This document shows, piece by piece, positions 26,248-35,139 of a stretch of DNA of 64,000 nucleotides (position 1 is its first letter; every line of letters begins with the position of its first letter). Source of the stretch: Pseudomonadota bacterium (GTDB taxonomy: Bacteria; Pseudomonadota; Gammaproteobacteria; Steroidobacterales; Steroidobacteraceae); assembly GCA_018240525.1 (NCBI GenBank), contig JAFEFN010000007.1, positions 1 to 64,000 on the forward strand, in the 5' to 3' direction. Under the pieces are notes generated by a model. That model searched no databases, had not been told where the DNA came from, and saw nothing but the letters and a program-made list of their open reading frames with translations. The position numbers and the translations under genes are program-made.

Positions 26248-27395
26248 GGCGGATCCTTCCGGCCGGCCAGCTTGCGCCGCAGCAGCGCTGCTTCGCTGTA
26301 GACGCTGTCGCGCGAGAGGTAGCAGCCACGCAGGTGACGGGGATGCCGGGCCGATGAGAAGGCCGTGCGCCCGTGAAGGATGCGCTGGTTGTCGAAAACG
26401 ACGAGCGTCCCCTCGCCGAGGCGGGTCGCCAGCTGGAAGCGTGGCTCGCGCATCAGCGCCGCGAAGTGCCGGTAGGCTGCGTAAAAGCTGCCCATGTCGG
26501 CGGCGGACAGTTTCAACGGTGCGATCGAGCGGTTGTTGTAATGGACCGCGGCGATCTGGCCGCTGACTGACAGCTGGATCAGCGGCCGCTCGGCATAGAG
26601 TTCCGCGTCACTCGAGCGGTACAGGAACGGTACCGGCGTGGCCGTGAGCGTGCGGAAGTGCTCCGGAGCGCTCGCGCGCAGGTGCTCTGCGAGGGCAAAG
26701 CCGTCGGCAAACAGGCTCGCACCCCCCTCGCGCGACGGCAGGAGCGCATGCAGCGCCTGGAAGCCCGGCACCGGATCGCGGTACGGGTTGTCCGTGTGCA
26801 GGCCGAGGCCCAGGTCCGAGTAGGCCAGATTCTCCGGTTGCGCCACCGAGCGGACGTCGAAAGTCAGACCGTAGTTGGTCTCCAGAACCCTCCCCACGAG
26901 CGGCAGCACGTCGAGGATCGCCGACTGTTCGGCCGGCACCTCGTTCATGAAGGCCATGCCTTGCCGCAGCAGCGCGGTGAGCCACTGCAGCCGCAACTCG
27001 GGTTCGGTCCTCAGCGCCGCGACACTCGCCCACGCGAAGTCACGGCGGGCATCCATGCCGGCGCCCTCGAGCCAGGTGCTCACGTGCAGTTCCGGACGCA
27101 TGCTTTCGCGGCCGAAGGCGTGCGCTGCCAGCCACTGGACACTGAAGTTCGTGGGGCGCGGCTCACCCTGCCACTCGATGCGCACGCCACCGTCTTCCAG
27201 CGCGGCGGAGCGCAGTAGCGAACGCTCCGGCAGATCGACGATGTCGACGAGGCGCTGGCCGCTGTGCGGGTCGCGGTCCTCCGGTAGATTGTCGCGCAGC
27301 CATAAGCTGGCGAACTCGCTGCGCACGCCGTCGCTCCACTGAACGGTCAGCCGTTCTGGCGCGCACGATATGCCGGCGATGTCGGGTGATTTCAT
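26244..27395 (-). CDS. tmpA: Fe(II)/2-oxoglutarate dioxygenase, TmpA/gamma-butyrobetaine-hydroxylase-like
   Basis: 383 residues. The N-terminal gBBH-like domain (about 10-95) is followed by a TauD-fold domain with iron ligands His200, Asp202 (HTD) and His341 (LHGR). The aromatic residues that hold the trimethylammonium group in human BBOX1 have counterparts at Tyr175, Phe179, Tyr192 and Tyr359 (alignment from memory). The zinc-binding cysteines of the gBBH N-terminal domain are missing (LWLRDNLPEDRD). In TmpA the reaction is hydroxylation of 2-trimethylaminoethylphosphonate at C1. Gamma-butyrobetaine hydroxylation remains an alternative, but coupling to a PhnZ/TmpB-type gene favours the phosphonate. 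Confidence 0.72.
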   Translation of the reverse strand: MKSPDIAGISCAPERLTVQWSDGVRSEFASLWLRDNLPEDRDPHSGQRLVDIVDLPERSLLRSAALEDGGVRIEWQGEPRPTNFSVQWLAAHAFGRESMRPELHVSTWLEGAGMDARRDFAWASVAALRTEPELRLQWLTALLRQGMAFMNEVPAEQSAILDVLPLVGRVLETNYGLTFDVRSVAQPENLAYSDLGLGLHTDNPYRDPVPGFQALHALLPSREGGASLFADGFALAEHLRASAPEHFRTLTATPVPFLYRSSDAELYAERPLIQLSVSGQIAAVHYNNRSIAPLKLSAADMGSFYAAYRHFAALMREPRFQLATRLGEGTLVVFDNQRILHGRTAFSSARHPRHLRGCYLSRDSVYSEAALLRRKLAGRKDPP

Positions 27396-28714
27396 GAGTT
27401 TATTCTTGCAGCGCGGAGATTGAGGACGTGCAGCGCCCCGGCGCAGACCGCGGCCACCGCGCTGACCGCCGCGAGCACCAGGAAGACTCTCTCCCAGCCG
27501 AGGGCGCCTGCCAGGCGCGCCACGCTGTCGCCGGCGAGCACGCCGCCGAGGTAACCGATGCCGTCGATGATTCCTGAGGAAGCTGCACTCGCCTGCTTGC
27601 CGCCGAAATCCAGCGCAAACGCCCCGCCCAGGTAGGAATAGGGTCCGAGGAGGCAGAAGGCGACGACGCCGATGATGAGTACCGGGAGGGCCGTCGCGCT
27701 GCTGCCCGGATGCACGAAGGACAGCGCCGTGAGGGCGGCGGCGGTGGCGGCGAGACCGGTGAACATGAGCAACGAGCGGCCCCCCAGGCCCAGTTTGTCA
27801 CTCACCCAGCCGGCTACCAGTACGGATACGGCGCCGACCGCCGGAAAGATGGCGCTCAAGGTCGCGGAACGGCTCATGCTGAACCCAAGATCGTGCAGGT
27901 AGTTGGGGTTCCAGGTGTTGAAGGTCTCGCGGATTATCGTGCACGCAAACGAGAGCAGGCAAACCAGCATGAAGGCGCGGCTGCGGAACAGCGGGACCAG
28001 CAGGGCGGTGATGCTCGCCGGTGCAGCCTCGGTCGCCGCGAAGAGATTCAGCGGATTGGGCTTGGCCTCCGGGTGTCCCTCGTCCGCGCGCGACTCACGC
28101 AGGAACAGCAGGTTTGCCAGCAGCGCCATGCCGGCGATCAGGCCCGCGAAAACGAAGAGGCCGCGCCACCCGTAGCCGCTCTCGATGAGCATTCCCATCT
28201 GCTGGCGCGCCAGGGCATCGCCCACCAGATAGCTGATGCTGAGGATGCCCACGACCGTGCCGTAGGAGGAGAAGTCGAACCACTTGGACGAGACCTTGAT
28301 CAGGCCCGCCCAGCCGACCGATTGGGTGAGCCGGTTGGCGACCCAGGCGAGGGTGAACAGCGGCAAGGTGCCGCTGGCCGCGAACATCAGCGTGAACAGC
28401 GTGGCACCGCCGACGCCGATGAGAAAGTTGCGCCGGCCTCCCCAGTAGTCCCCCAGTCCCGTGAGGAACAGCTTGCCGATTGCATAGGCAAAGACACCCA
28501 GGGAGGTGATCGTCCCTATGTGCACGACGGCCTCTGCGTGTCCGACCCCGCGGCGCCCAAGTTCCTCCACCAGCAGGGGTGTCGCCACCGAGAGGTCGGC
28601 ACGGCAGTAGTAGCAGGCGGCGTAGCCGACAAAGAGGAGAGCGATGGTGCGGAACTGAGCTAAGCGCAGCGAACTGCCCGTGGCGGCGAGTGCTTTGGCG
28701 TTGGCCGCTGTCAA
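27392..28714 (-). CDS. MFS transporter, organophosphate:phosphate antiporter-like
   Basis: 440 residues with about twelve transmembrane helices. The first helix segment LFVGYAACYYCRADLSVA resembles the GlpT/UhpT/UhpC/PgtP group, whose Arg in that helix contacts the phosphate group. The family exchanges organophosphates for phosphate, and GlpT also accepts phosphonates such as fosfomycin. It overlaps the TmpA-like gene downstream and the PHP hydrolase gene upstream by four bases each, so it probably imports the substrate of the TmpAB pair. Confidence 0.8.
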   Translation of the reverse strand: MTAANAKALAATGSSLRLAQFRTIALLFVGYAACYYCRADLSVATPLLVEELGRRGVGHAEAVVHIGTITSLGVFAYAIGKLFLTGLGDYWGGRRNFLIGVGGATLFTLMFAASGTLPLFTLAWVANRLTQSVGWAGLIKVSSKWFDFSSYGTVVGILSISYLVGDALARQQMGMLIESGYGWRGLFVFAGLIAGMALLANLLFLRESRADEGHPEAKPNPLNLFAATEAAPASITALLVPLFRSRAFMLVCLLSFACTIIRETFNTWNPNYLHDLGFSMSRSATLSAIFPAVGAVSVLVAGWVSDKLGLGGRSLLMFTGLAATAAALTALSFVHPGSSATALPVLIIGVVAFCLLGPYSYLGGAFALDFGGKQASAASSGIIDGIGYLGGVLAGDSVARLAGALGWERVFLVLAAVSAVAAVCAGALHVLNLRAARINS

Positions 28715-30993
28715 TGGTGATTCTCCGATGGTGGAACGGCGGGACTCAGATCGACCCAGACAGGGTCCGTGTAGGCCTTGCGGCCGGAGGCATCTTCGAC
28801 CACGAGCGCGTACCAGGTCGGGTGGTCGGCGCGCTGCGAGAAGTCGGCATGCGCCTTCATAGGCGCACCCTCGAAGCGGTGGTCCTGCCGCGTGCCGTCA
28901 CCGCCGACCAGTTCCGCCCGGCGCAGCCCGCTGACGGCGGCGAGATCAAAGCCCAGTGAAAATGGCTCGCCGGACTTCACCCGGAGAGTGCTGCCGAACA
29001 TGACGGCAGGGAAGACCAGCGGTCCGTAGGTAACGTATGCATGCCCTTCCTTGACCGAACGCGCGAATGCCTGCGCGGAAATCGCACCGTCCACGTGCGC
29101 AAACGTGCGAATCCTGCCCGATTGCTCGTTCCACACGTCGTGGGTGTCACTGCCGCCGGCAAGGTAGTGCTGCGTGCGCGCGTTCCAGTATTCACCAAGC
29201 TTGGCGAACACCCGCTCATCGTCCTGGGCCTGACTGGAATTAAACTCCAGCACATCGAAGCCCTCGTTCATCCCGCCCGGGGCCACCTTGTTGGCGACAC
29301 TCGTCAAGTAACCGAAGGGGATGAAAGGGTGGTTGACCTGCACGACCGCGGCGCCCATGCGGCGCGCCTCGGCGAGCACTTGTTCCACCGAGGCCGTGCT
29401 GGTGTCGACGGTCAGCCTGCTACCCGCGGCCAGCGGGTAGGCATTGAAATGGCCCCACGAAGGTGACAGTTCTATACCGGGAATGAAGGGTACATGGCGG
29501 TCCCTGGCGATTTGTGACAGGGGCTCGTGGTTGGTAGTCGAGTCGTGATCGCTGACAAAGAGTAAGTCGAGACCGGCGGCAAGCTGGGAGCGCGCCAGGT
29601 CGGCTGGCGGCGTGACGGCCTCAGCCTGATCGGCATGGTGGTGCAGGTCGGCAGAATACCAGCCATGCAGGCGCGGTTCGAACAGCACGCCGACCGGGAC
29701 ACGCGAATCGACGGTGTGGCCAGCCTCGACGCTCACGTCGACGAGCGCGTCCTGGGCGAGAAATCCGGCGCCGGCAGAGACGGCGAAGCGATACCTGCCC
29801 GGCGCAATCGGCACGGATGCACGGCCCTTGCGCTCGAGCTCCGAAAAGAAGGTCTTGCGGCCGAGGAACTCCACGACCGGCTTGTCGCCGGCCACAATCC
29901 CGATGCGCGCATCCAGGGGCGCCGCGTTACGCGCATCGACAATTGCGAATTCGATGCGGCCGGGCTCCTGCAGGTCGGAGAAATCGCGCTCCAGGGTGGA
30001 ACCGTCAGCGACCTTCAGCGGCACTACACCGCTGCGGGAATAGTTGCGCCCCGTGGCGTACAGCGTGTAGCTGCCGGCGGGTAGCGTCATCGAATAGCTC
30101 CCGGCGCGGCCCAGCGTCCAGCCGTAGGGCTTGCCATCCTTCTCCACGACCACCACCGGCTCAGCGAGCGCTTTGCCGGCCGCGCTGCGGACCGTGCCGT
30201 GCACGCTGCCGGCCGGGAGTCTGCGCGCCTCGACTTCCGCGGCGATTGCGGGGGCCAGGTCCCCCGTCGCTCCCACCTGCAACCAGCCGGTGAACGTGCG
30301 GCTTTCCTTCGGCTTGAGCGAATGTTGCAGAAACATGTCGCGCGAGTTCGAGCCGATGTGGTCCAGGTACGGTGCGTGCAGCGTGATGGTCCAGCCCGAA
30401 TCGTAGGCGCTGACGCGGTTGGCAAGCGCCGCGGTGGCTGCGCCTTCAGTGACGCCCGCGAGACCCGGGACGGAGAACAGGAAGCCGCTGCTGGGCCACA
30501 AGGTCAGCCCCGAGAGCAGCCCCGGGAGTTCGACATCGCCCTCGTTGGTCATCGTCGTGGTGATTTCCACGCGGTCCGACTGCTCGCGCAGGGTGTACGT
30601 GGTGTCGATGCGCGCCTTGCCCCAGTCACGCACGGCGCGGATGCGCACCTCGTGCGGTCCACGGTCGAGTACCTCGACGTGCTGGTAGGTGTTCGGCCAT
30701 GCGGACCAGTTGTTCGGGATGAAATCGGCGAACACGACCCGGTCGCGCCCGATCTGGCCGTCGCTCACCGGCGCGACGTCCACGATTGCGCCACGCGGCA
30801 CGCCATAGGGAGCCGGGGATTCGACCGCCAATGCGAACGCCAGCCGCTCGTTGACTACCGTTAGGTCGCCGGCCGCGCGGGCGTTGCCCGCCGGGATCGG
30901 CGTGCGGCCGGTGACGATGCGGACGTCTGCGCCGGCGCGGGCAAGCGGAAATAGCAGCGCTAGCGCCGCGAGCAGACTCAGCCTTAGCGACAT
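28711..30993 (-). CDS. exported PHP-domain (CehA/McbA-type) metallohydrolase
   Basis: 760 residues from ATG 30993, with GTGAGG upstream; GTG 31008 is a longer option. Residues 1-21 form a signal peptide. Residues about 25-440 are beta-rich, including carboxypeptidase-regulatory-like segments. The PHP domain lies at about 450-680, with DLHHHAD, VSDHDS, GIELSPSWGHFN, a VNHPF segment and GSDTHD supplying metal ligands. PHP enzymes hydrolyse phosphoesters and, in the CehA/McbA group, carbamates. It is the first gene of a four-gene overlapping operon. I infer that it frees the importable substrate from a larger ester in the periplasm. Confidence 0.8.
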   Translation of the reverse strand: MSLRLSLLAALALLFPLARAGADVRIVTGRTPIPAGNARAAGDLTVVNERLAFALAVESPAPYGVPRGAIVDVAPVSDGQIGRDRVVFADFIPNNWSAWPNTYQHVEVLDRGPHEVRIRAVRDWGKARIDTTYTLREQSDRVEITTTMTNEGDVELPGLLSGLTLWPSSGFLFSVPGLAGVTEGAATAALANRVSAYDSGWTITLHAPYLDHIGSNSRDMFLQHSLKPKESRTFTGWLQVGATGDLAPAIAAEVEARRLPAGSVHGTVRSAAGKALAEPVVVVEKDGKPYGWTLGRAGSYSMTLPAGSYTLYATGRNYSRSGVVPLKVADGSTLERDFSDLQEPGRIEFAIVDARNAAPLDARIGIVAGDKPVVEFLGRKTFFSELERKGRASVPIAPGRYRFAVSAGAGFLAQDALVDVSVEAGHTVDSRVPVGVLFEPRLHGWYSADLHHHADQAEAVTPPADLARSQLAAGLDLLFVSDHDSTTNHEPLSQIARDRHVPFIPGIELSPSWGHFNAYPLAAGSRLTVDTSTASVEQVLAEARRMGAAVVQVNHPFIPFGYLTSVANKVAPGGMNEGFDVLEFNSSQAQDDERVFAKLGEYWNARTQHYLAGGSDTHDVWNEQSGRIRTFAHVDGAISAQAFARSVKEGHAYVTYGPLVFPAVMFGSTLRVKSGEPFSLGFDLAAVSGLRRAELVGGDGTRQDHRFEGAPMKAHADFSQRADHPTWYALVVEDASGRKAYTDPVWVDLSPAVPPSENHH

Positions 30994-31160
30994 CGGTACC
31001 GGCCTCACTTGGCGTCGAGGCTCTGTGCGGGGGGCACGAGCCGGTTGTCTGGGCGACGCCTCGGACCCGGCCGATACTAGCTGAGGCCGTGGTGCGAATC
31101 ACGCGGCGCAGGCGCCACCGCGATCAGGCGGGTCACTCGGCTGGATTGGTCTTCGAAGGC

Positions 31161-31319
31161 TTACCAGCGGTGGTAAAAGCCGCCGCCGACGATCACGACC
31201 GGTGCCGGTGCGACCACCCCCACGTAGGCCCGCCGTGGCGGACCGAGGGGCGCGACTACGCAGCCGGACAGCGCGGTACCAAATGCGAGGGCGACCAGCA
31301 GCCTGACGATGAGTCTCAT
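31161..31319 (-). CDS. small lipoprotein
   Basis: 52 residues from ATG 31319, which has GGAAAGGAT upstream. Residues 1-17 are a signal peptide ending in the lipobox LSGC, with Cys18 as lipidation site. The mature part of about 35 residues is Val/Gly/Pro-rich and ends in GGGFYHRW, like the small YXWGXW-type lipoproteins. Function unknown. Confidence 0.65.
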   Translation of the reverse strand: MRLIVRLLVALAFGTALSGCVVAPLGPPRRAYVGVVAPAPVVIVGGGFYHRW

Positions 31320-31422
31320 GTTCGATCCTTTCCCATCCACCTGGGAGTTCAACGCACGGTCGCCCGCGTGGCTGACATCTCGCGCCGCACCGCCAGCACG
31401 GCACCGAGGATTCAGGTGGCGT

Positions 31423-31956
31423 TCAGGAGCCGTGAGGCAGGCCGGTGCGGGTCGGCTCGAAAATGAACAGTCGCGACTCGCCGTCGGCGGTGAAGCGAAC
31501 CATGCGCTCGAATCTGAAACCCAGCTGCTCGAGAATCCTGATGGAACCCGCGTTGTCGGGCGCCGTAATGGCCACGATCCGCCTGAGCCCGAACCTTTCC
31601 ACTCCGAGGCGTAGCGAGGCGGTGGCTGCCTCCAGCGCGTAGCCGTGCCCGCGACCTATGGGCAGCATCGCAAATCCGATCTCCACGTCCGGGTGGGAAT
31701 CGCGTCGCAGCAGGCCGCACATTCCGATGGGGCGCGCATCCTCCTTGCGTTCCACTGCGAACATGCCAAAACCGAACTGTGCGTAACTGGCGGCGGGACC
31801 CTCGATAATGTACCTGCCCGCGCTGGCCAGGTCATGCACGCCACGGTCGCCAACATTGGCGCGGAAGGCCGGGTCGGTCAGCAGCGCAAGGATAAATGGC
31901 GCATCGAGCGGATTGAGCAACCGCAGGCGGAGCCGCGCAGTTTCCGCGACCGTCAC
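31423..31956 (-). CDS. GNAT N-acetyltransferase (RimJ/RimL-like)
   Basis: 177 residues. The N-terminal ETARLRLRLLNPLDAPFI is typical of RimJ/RimL-type acetyltransferases. The acetyl-CoA loop is IGRGHGYALEA near 100-110, and PDNAGSIRILEQLGFRFE marks the C-terminal helix and strand. It acetylates an amine of unknown substrate. Divergent from the GST gene, with 132 bases between. Confidence 0.88.
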   Translation of the reverse strand: MTVAETARLRLRLLNPLDAPFILALLTDPAFRANVGDRGVHDLASAGRYIIEGPAASYAQFGFGMFAVERKEDARPIGMCGLLRRDSHPDVEIGFAMLPIGRGHGYALEAATASLRLGVERFGLRRIVAITAPDNAGSIRILEQLGFRFERMVRFTADGESRLFIFEPTRTGLPHGS

Positions 31957-32088
31957 GGCGGCCCCGTTGACGGACGAGCGGGAGCATACAGTGCGGTGCG
32001 TTGTGTCGAGCTGTATGGATCGGGGCTCTGATACATGGGTGGATTATTGCGTAAGATGCGCAGACTTCCCACGACCGAGCGCTTCGCG

Positions 32089-32694
32089 ATGATCACTCTT
32101 TACCACCGGCCTCAGACTCGTTCGTCGCGTTTCATTTTCCTGCTGGAGGAGCTGGGTGCACCCTATGAGGTACGCATCGTCAGTACCCGCTCACGCGATG
32201 GCACCGGGACCGTGGACCCCGCCAACCCGCATCCGCACGGCAAGGTGCCGGCGATATCGGATGATGGGGCGGTCGTCTTCGAATCCTCCGCAATTACCCT
32301 CTACCTGACCGATAAATTTCCCCAGAACCGCATCGGGCCCCTCGTCGGGGATCCGCTGCGCGGCGCGTACCTCTCGTGGCTGGCCTATTACGCTGGTGTG
32401 TTCGAACCGGCTCTGATCTCCAAGTTCATGAACGTCGAGGTGCCGCGTGTGACCGCAGGGTGGGTGGCTCTTGAGGAAGTCATGCCAACGATTCTCGCGC
32501 AACTAACGCGTGGCCAGTACTGGCTCGGTGACACCTTCACGGGCGTGGACGTGCTGTTCGGTACGACGTTTGCGCAATTCGCCCAGAGCGACATGTTCCC
32601 GAAAGCGCCGGTTCTCGAAGCCTACGTCAAACGGGTCGTGGCCCGGCCCGCGTTCGCGCGTGCCATGGCGAAGGACCGGCAGGGTACCGGCTAG
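32089..32694 (+). CDS. glutathione S-transferase
   Basis: 201 residues from ATG 32089, where the thioredoxin-fold domain begins (ITLYHRPQTRSSRFIFLLEE). In-frame ATG 32056 is also possible. The GKVPAISDDGAVVFESSAI segment (cis-Pro and ESSAI) binds glutathione. The helical C-terminal domain holds an FTGVDVLFGT N-capping box. It lies eight bases before alkA, so the two may be read together. Confidence 0.88.
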   Translation: MITLYHRPQTRSSRFIFLLEELGAPYEVRIVSTRSRDGTGTVDPANPHPHGKVPAISDDGAVVFESSAITLYLTDKFPQNRIGPLVGDPLRGAYLSWLAYYAGVFEPALISKFMNVEVPRVTAGWVALEEVMPTILAQLTRGQYWLGDTFTGVDVLFGTTFAQFAQSDMFPKAPVLEAYVKRVVARPAFARAMAKDRQGTG

Positions 32695-32702
32695 GGACGC
32701 CC

Positions 32703-33680
32703 ATGGCCGCGTGTGCACCGGTGCCCCACCCCGGCCACGGAGGCGCGGCCACTGGCACGGCAGCCGGCAGCCGCGGAACCGTGGTACGGCTCGGCTTCCG
32801 GGCGCCGTACGACTGGGCGCACATACTCGACTTTCTTGCCACGCGCGCCGTGCCGGGCGTCGAGCGGGCGGATGCGCGAGGTTACGCGCGCACCGTCGTG
32901 TCCGCCCGCGGGTACGGCGCGATCTGTGTCGATCTTCCTGCGGGGACGAGTGCGTTGGTCATGCGACTGACGGGAGCCGCGTGCGCCGACCGCAGGAACT
33001 TGTCGGCCACCGCACGGCGCGTCTTCGACCTTTCCGCTGATCCTGCGCGTATCCGCTCACGCCTGACCCGTGATTCTCTGCTCGGGCCGCTGGTGAGGGA
33101 GCGGCCCGGATTGCGCATCCCGGGTGTATGGGAGCCATTTGAGTGCGCGGTGCGCGCAGTTCTGGGTCAGCAGGTCAGCGTCGCCGCCGGACGTACGTTC
33201 GCCGCGCGCCTGGTCGTGCGTGCGGGGACGAGAATCCCGGGTGGCGTGGATGGCCTGACTCATGCATTCCCGACACCCGAACAACTGGCCGCCGCCACGC
33301 TTGAAGGCATTGGGCTGACGGCAACGCGCGCAGCCACGCTCCGGGCGCTTGCGCGCGCCACGCTCGATGGCACCGTCGATTTCTCACGACCGGCGTCGCA
33401 GTTGCGGTCGGCCCTCGCCACCGTGCCCGGCATCGGACCGTGGACGGTGGAGTACGTTCTGCTGCGCGCCCTCGGCGAGGCGGACGCACTTCCGGAAGCC
33501 GACCTTGTGCTGCGGCGCATGGCCGCACCGGACTCCACGGCACTCACCGGTCGCCAATTGGCGGAGCGGTCGAACCGGTGGCGGCCCTGGCGCGGCTACG
33601 CGGTCATGCACCTGTGGCGCGCGGCGCGGGTGGCACGTCCTTCCCGGCAGGCAAGCGTCCGACACGCGGTGCAGCGGTGA
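32703..33680 (+). CDS. alkA: DNA-3-methyladenine glycosylase II
   Basis: 325 residues. An AlkA N-terminal domain (about 25-110) is followed by a helix-hairpin-helix domain. The hairpin is VPGIGPWTVEY (241-251) and the catalytic Asp267 is in PEADLVLRR. It removes alkylated bases in base-excision repair. It lacks the Ada N-terminal domains often fused to AlkA in Actinobacteria. The stop overlaps the ogt start by four bases (GTGA), making a two-gene alkylation repair unit. Confidence 0.9.
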   Translation: MAACAPVPHPGHGGAATGTAAGSRGTVVRLGFRAPYDWAHILDFLATRAVPGVERADARGYARTVVSARGYGAICVDLPAGTSALVMRLTGAACADRRNLSATARRVFDLSADPARIRSRLTRDSLLGPLVRERPGLRIPGVWEPFECAVRAVLGQQVSVAAGRTFAARLVVRAGTRIPGGVDGLTHAFPTPEQLAAATLEGIGLTATRAATLRALARATLDGTVDFSRPASQLRSALATVPGIGPWTVEYVLLRALGEADALPEADLVLRRMAAPDSTALTGRQLAERSNRWRPWRGYAVMHLWRAARVARPSRQASVRHAVQR

Positions 33681-34252
33681 CAGCAGCTGCAAGCACCCAG
33701 CCGGCTTGGTGGCACGAACTGTCAACGCCGATCGGCCCGCTCCTGCTAAAAAGCACCGAAGCCGGCCTGACGAACGTGTATTTCCAGTCCGGACCGCGAC
33801 CGGTGCAGCCGCTGCCCCGCTGGCGGCGGGACGCCCAGCCGTTTGTCGAGGTCGAGCGGCAACTGACTGAGTACTTTGCCGGACGCCGGCGCGTGTTCAC
33901 GCTGCGCCTCGCGCCGACGGGTACCGATTTCCAGCTTCTCGTCTGGCGTGCGCTGCAGAACATTTCTTTCGGGCAGACCACTTCCTACGGACAGATTGCC
34001 CGTGACCTCGGTCAGCGCAACGCAGCCCGCGCGGTCGGTCTGGCCAACGGCTCAAACCCGCTTCCAATCATCATCCCCTGCCACCGTGTCATCGGCGCGA
34101 ATGGATCACTGACCGGCTTTGGCGGCGGCCTTGACATCAAGCGCGCGTTGCTGCGACTTGAGGGGGCGGAGTGCGTTAGCGACTTGTTCAGCGCGCGCGA
34201 CGGCGAGCCCGCTTTAGACGATACTCAAGCGCAGGTATGCCCGAGGCCGTGA
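33677..34252 (+). CDS. ogt: methylated-DNA--protein-cysteine methyltransferase
   Basis: 191 residues from GTG 33677, which overlaps the alkA stop. The active-site loop IIIPCHRVIG carries acceptor Cys135. TSYGQIARDLG (103-113) is the DNA-binding helix and GFGGGLDIKRALL ends the domain. It repairs O6-methylguanine by suicidal methyl transfer. The C-terminal tail is about 20 residues longer than E. coli Ogt. Confidence 0.93.
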   Translation: MTAAASTQPAWWHELSTPIGPLLLKSTEAGLTNVYFQSGPRPVQPLPRWRRDAQPFVEVERQLTEYFAGRRRVFTLRLAPTGTDFQLLVWRALQNISFGQTTSYGQIARDLGQRNAARAVGLANGSNPLPIIIPCHRVIGANGSLTGFGGGLDIKRALLRLEGAECVSDLFSARDGEPALDDTQAQVCPRP

Positions 34253-34259
34253 AGACCCG

Positions 34260-34508
34260 ATGAACCAGCCAACCGAGTATTGGTTCAGAGCCAAGCGCTA
34301 CGGGTGGGGTTGGGGGCTTCCGGCCTCCCGGGCGGGTTGGGCGTTCTTTTGCGCTTGGTTGGCAGTCCTCACTACAGGTGTGATCTGGCTCAGGCGACTG
34401 CATCCACTGGCGCCGGCGGCGCTTCTGGCCGTCATGACCGCGCTGCTGGTGTGGGTGTCTTATGCCAAAGGAGAGCCGCCATCCTGGCGTTGGGGAGAGC
34501 GTAAGTAG
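34260..34508 (+). CDS. small conserved-type membrane protein
   Basis: 82 residues with two transmembrane helices (about 28-44 and 51-67). The N-terminus YWFRAKRYGWGWG and the C-terminal WRWGERK resemble a small hypothetical membrane family whose members begin YWFRAK. It follows ogt by seven bases. Function unknown. Confidence 0.65.
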   Translation: MNQPTEYWFRAKRYGWGWGLPASRAGWAFFCAWLAVLTTGVIWLRRLHPLAPAALLAVMTALLVWVSYAKGEPPSWRWGERK

Positions 34509-34536
34509 GCGATGGCGTAGCCGCGGAGGATCGCAA

Positions 34537-35037
34537 ATGACCTCACCATCCACAGTGTCCGGCGCGCCGTTGTATATGGGCGTGCGCTGGCCAATCGTGC
34601 TGATCGCAGGCCTTCTGGCCGGTGCGCTCGACCTGACCTTCGCATTCATCTTCTACAGTTACCAGGGCGCAACGCCCGACAGCATTCTCCGGGGCATCGC
34701 CTCCGGGCTGGTCGGCCGCGAGGCCGCACATGCCAACGGCAACGGGCCGGTCGTTCTTGGCGCCTTCCTGCATTTCTTCATCTCGGTGTGTGCCGCGCTC
34801 GTCTTTTATCTGGCGAGTCGCAGACTCCCGCTGCTGGTGCGACGACCGCTGCTCAGCGGCGCAATCTTCGGTGTGCTGGTATACCTCTTCATGCACCTGG
34901 TCGTGATTCCCTTGTCGCGGATCCCATTCCGCGTGCCGTCGGTGCACAACGTGGTTGGCGAACTCGGCTCGCACATCTTTCTGTTCGGTATGATCATCGC
35001 CACGGGAGTCGCGCGCGCAAGGCGGGTCCTGTCCTGA
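34537..35037 (+). CDS. four-helix integral membrane protein (YagU/DUF1440-like)
   Basis: 166 residues from ATG 34537, preceded by GGAGGA. Four hydrophobic segments lie at about 17-40, 68-88, 98-118 and 145-160. The layout, with LIAGLLAGALDLTFAFI at the start and conserved His/Pro near the third helix, suggests the YagU/DUF1440 type, but the match is from memory only. Function unknown. Confidence 0.6.
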   Translation: MTSPSTVSGAPLYMGVRWPIVLIAGLLAGALDLTFAFIFYSYQGATPDSILRGIASGLVGREAAHANGNGPVVLGAFLHFFISVCAALVFYLASRRLPLLVRRPLLSGAIFGVLVYLFMHLVVIPLSRIPFRVPSVHNVVGELGSHIFLFGMIIATGVARARRVLS

Positions 35038-35139
35038 TGGCAGCGCCGGCTTCAGGAACGCCCGCTGTCTGGCCGCTTAACATCGAGGGCGCGATCGCCG
35101 TCGCGATAGTTTGATATTGAGTCCTTGACAGGAGTAGCA

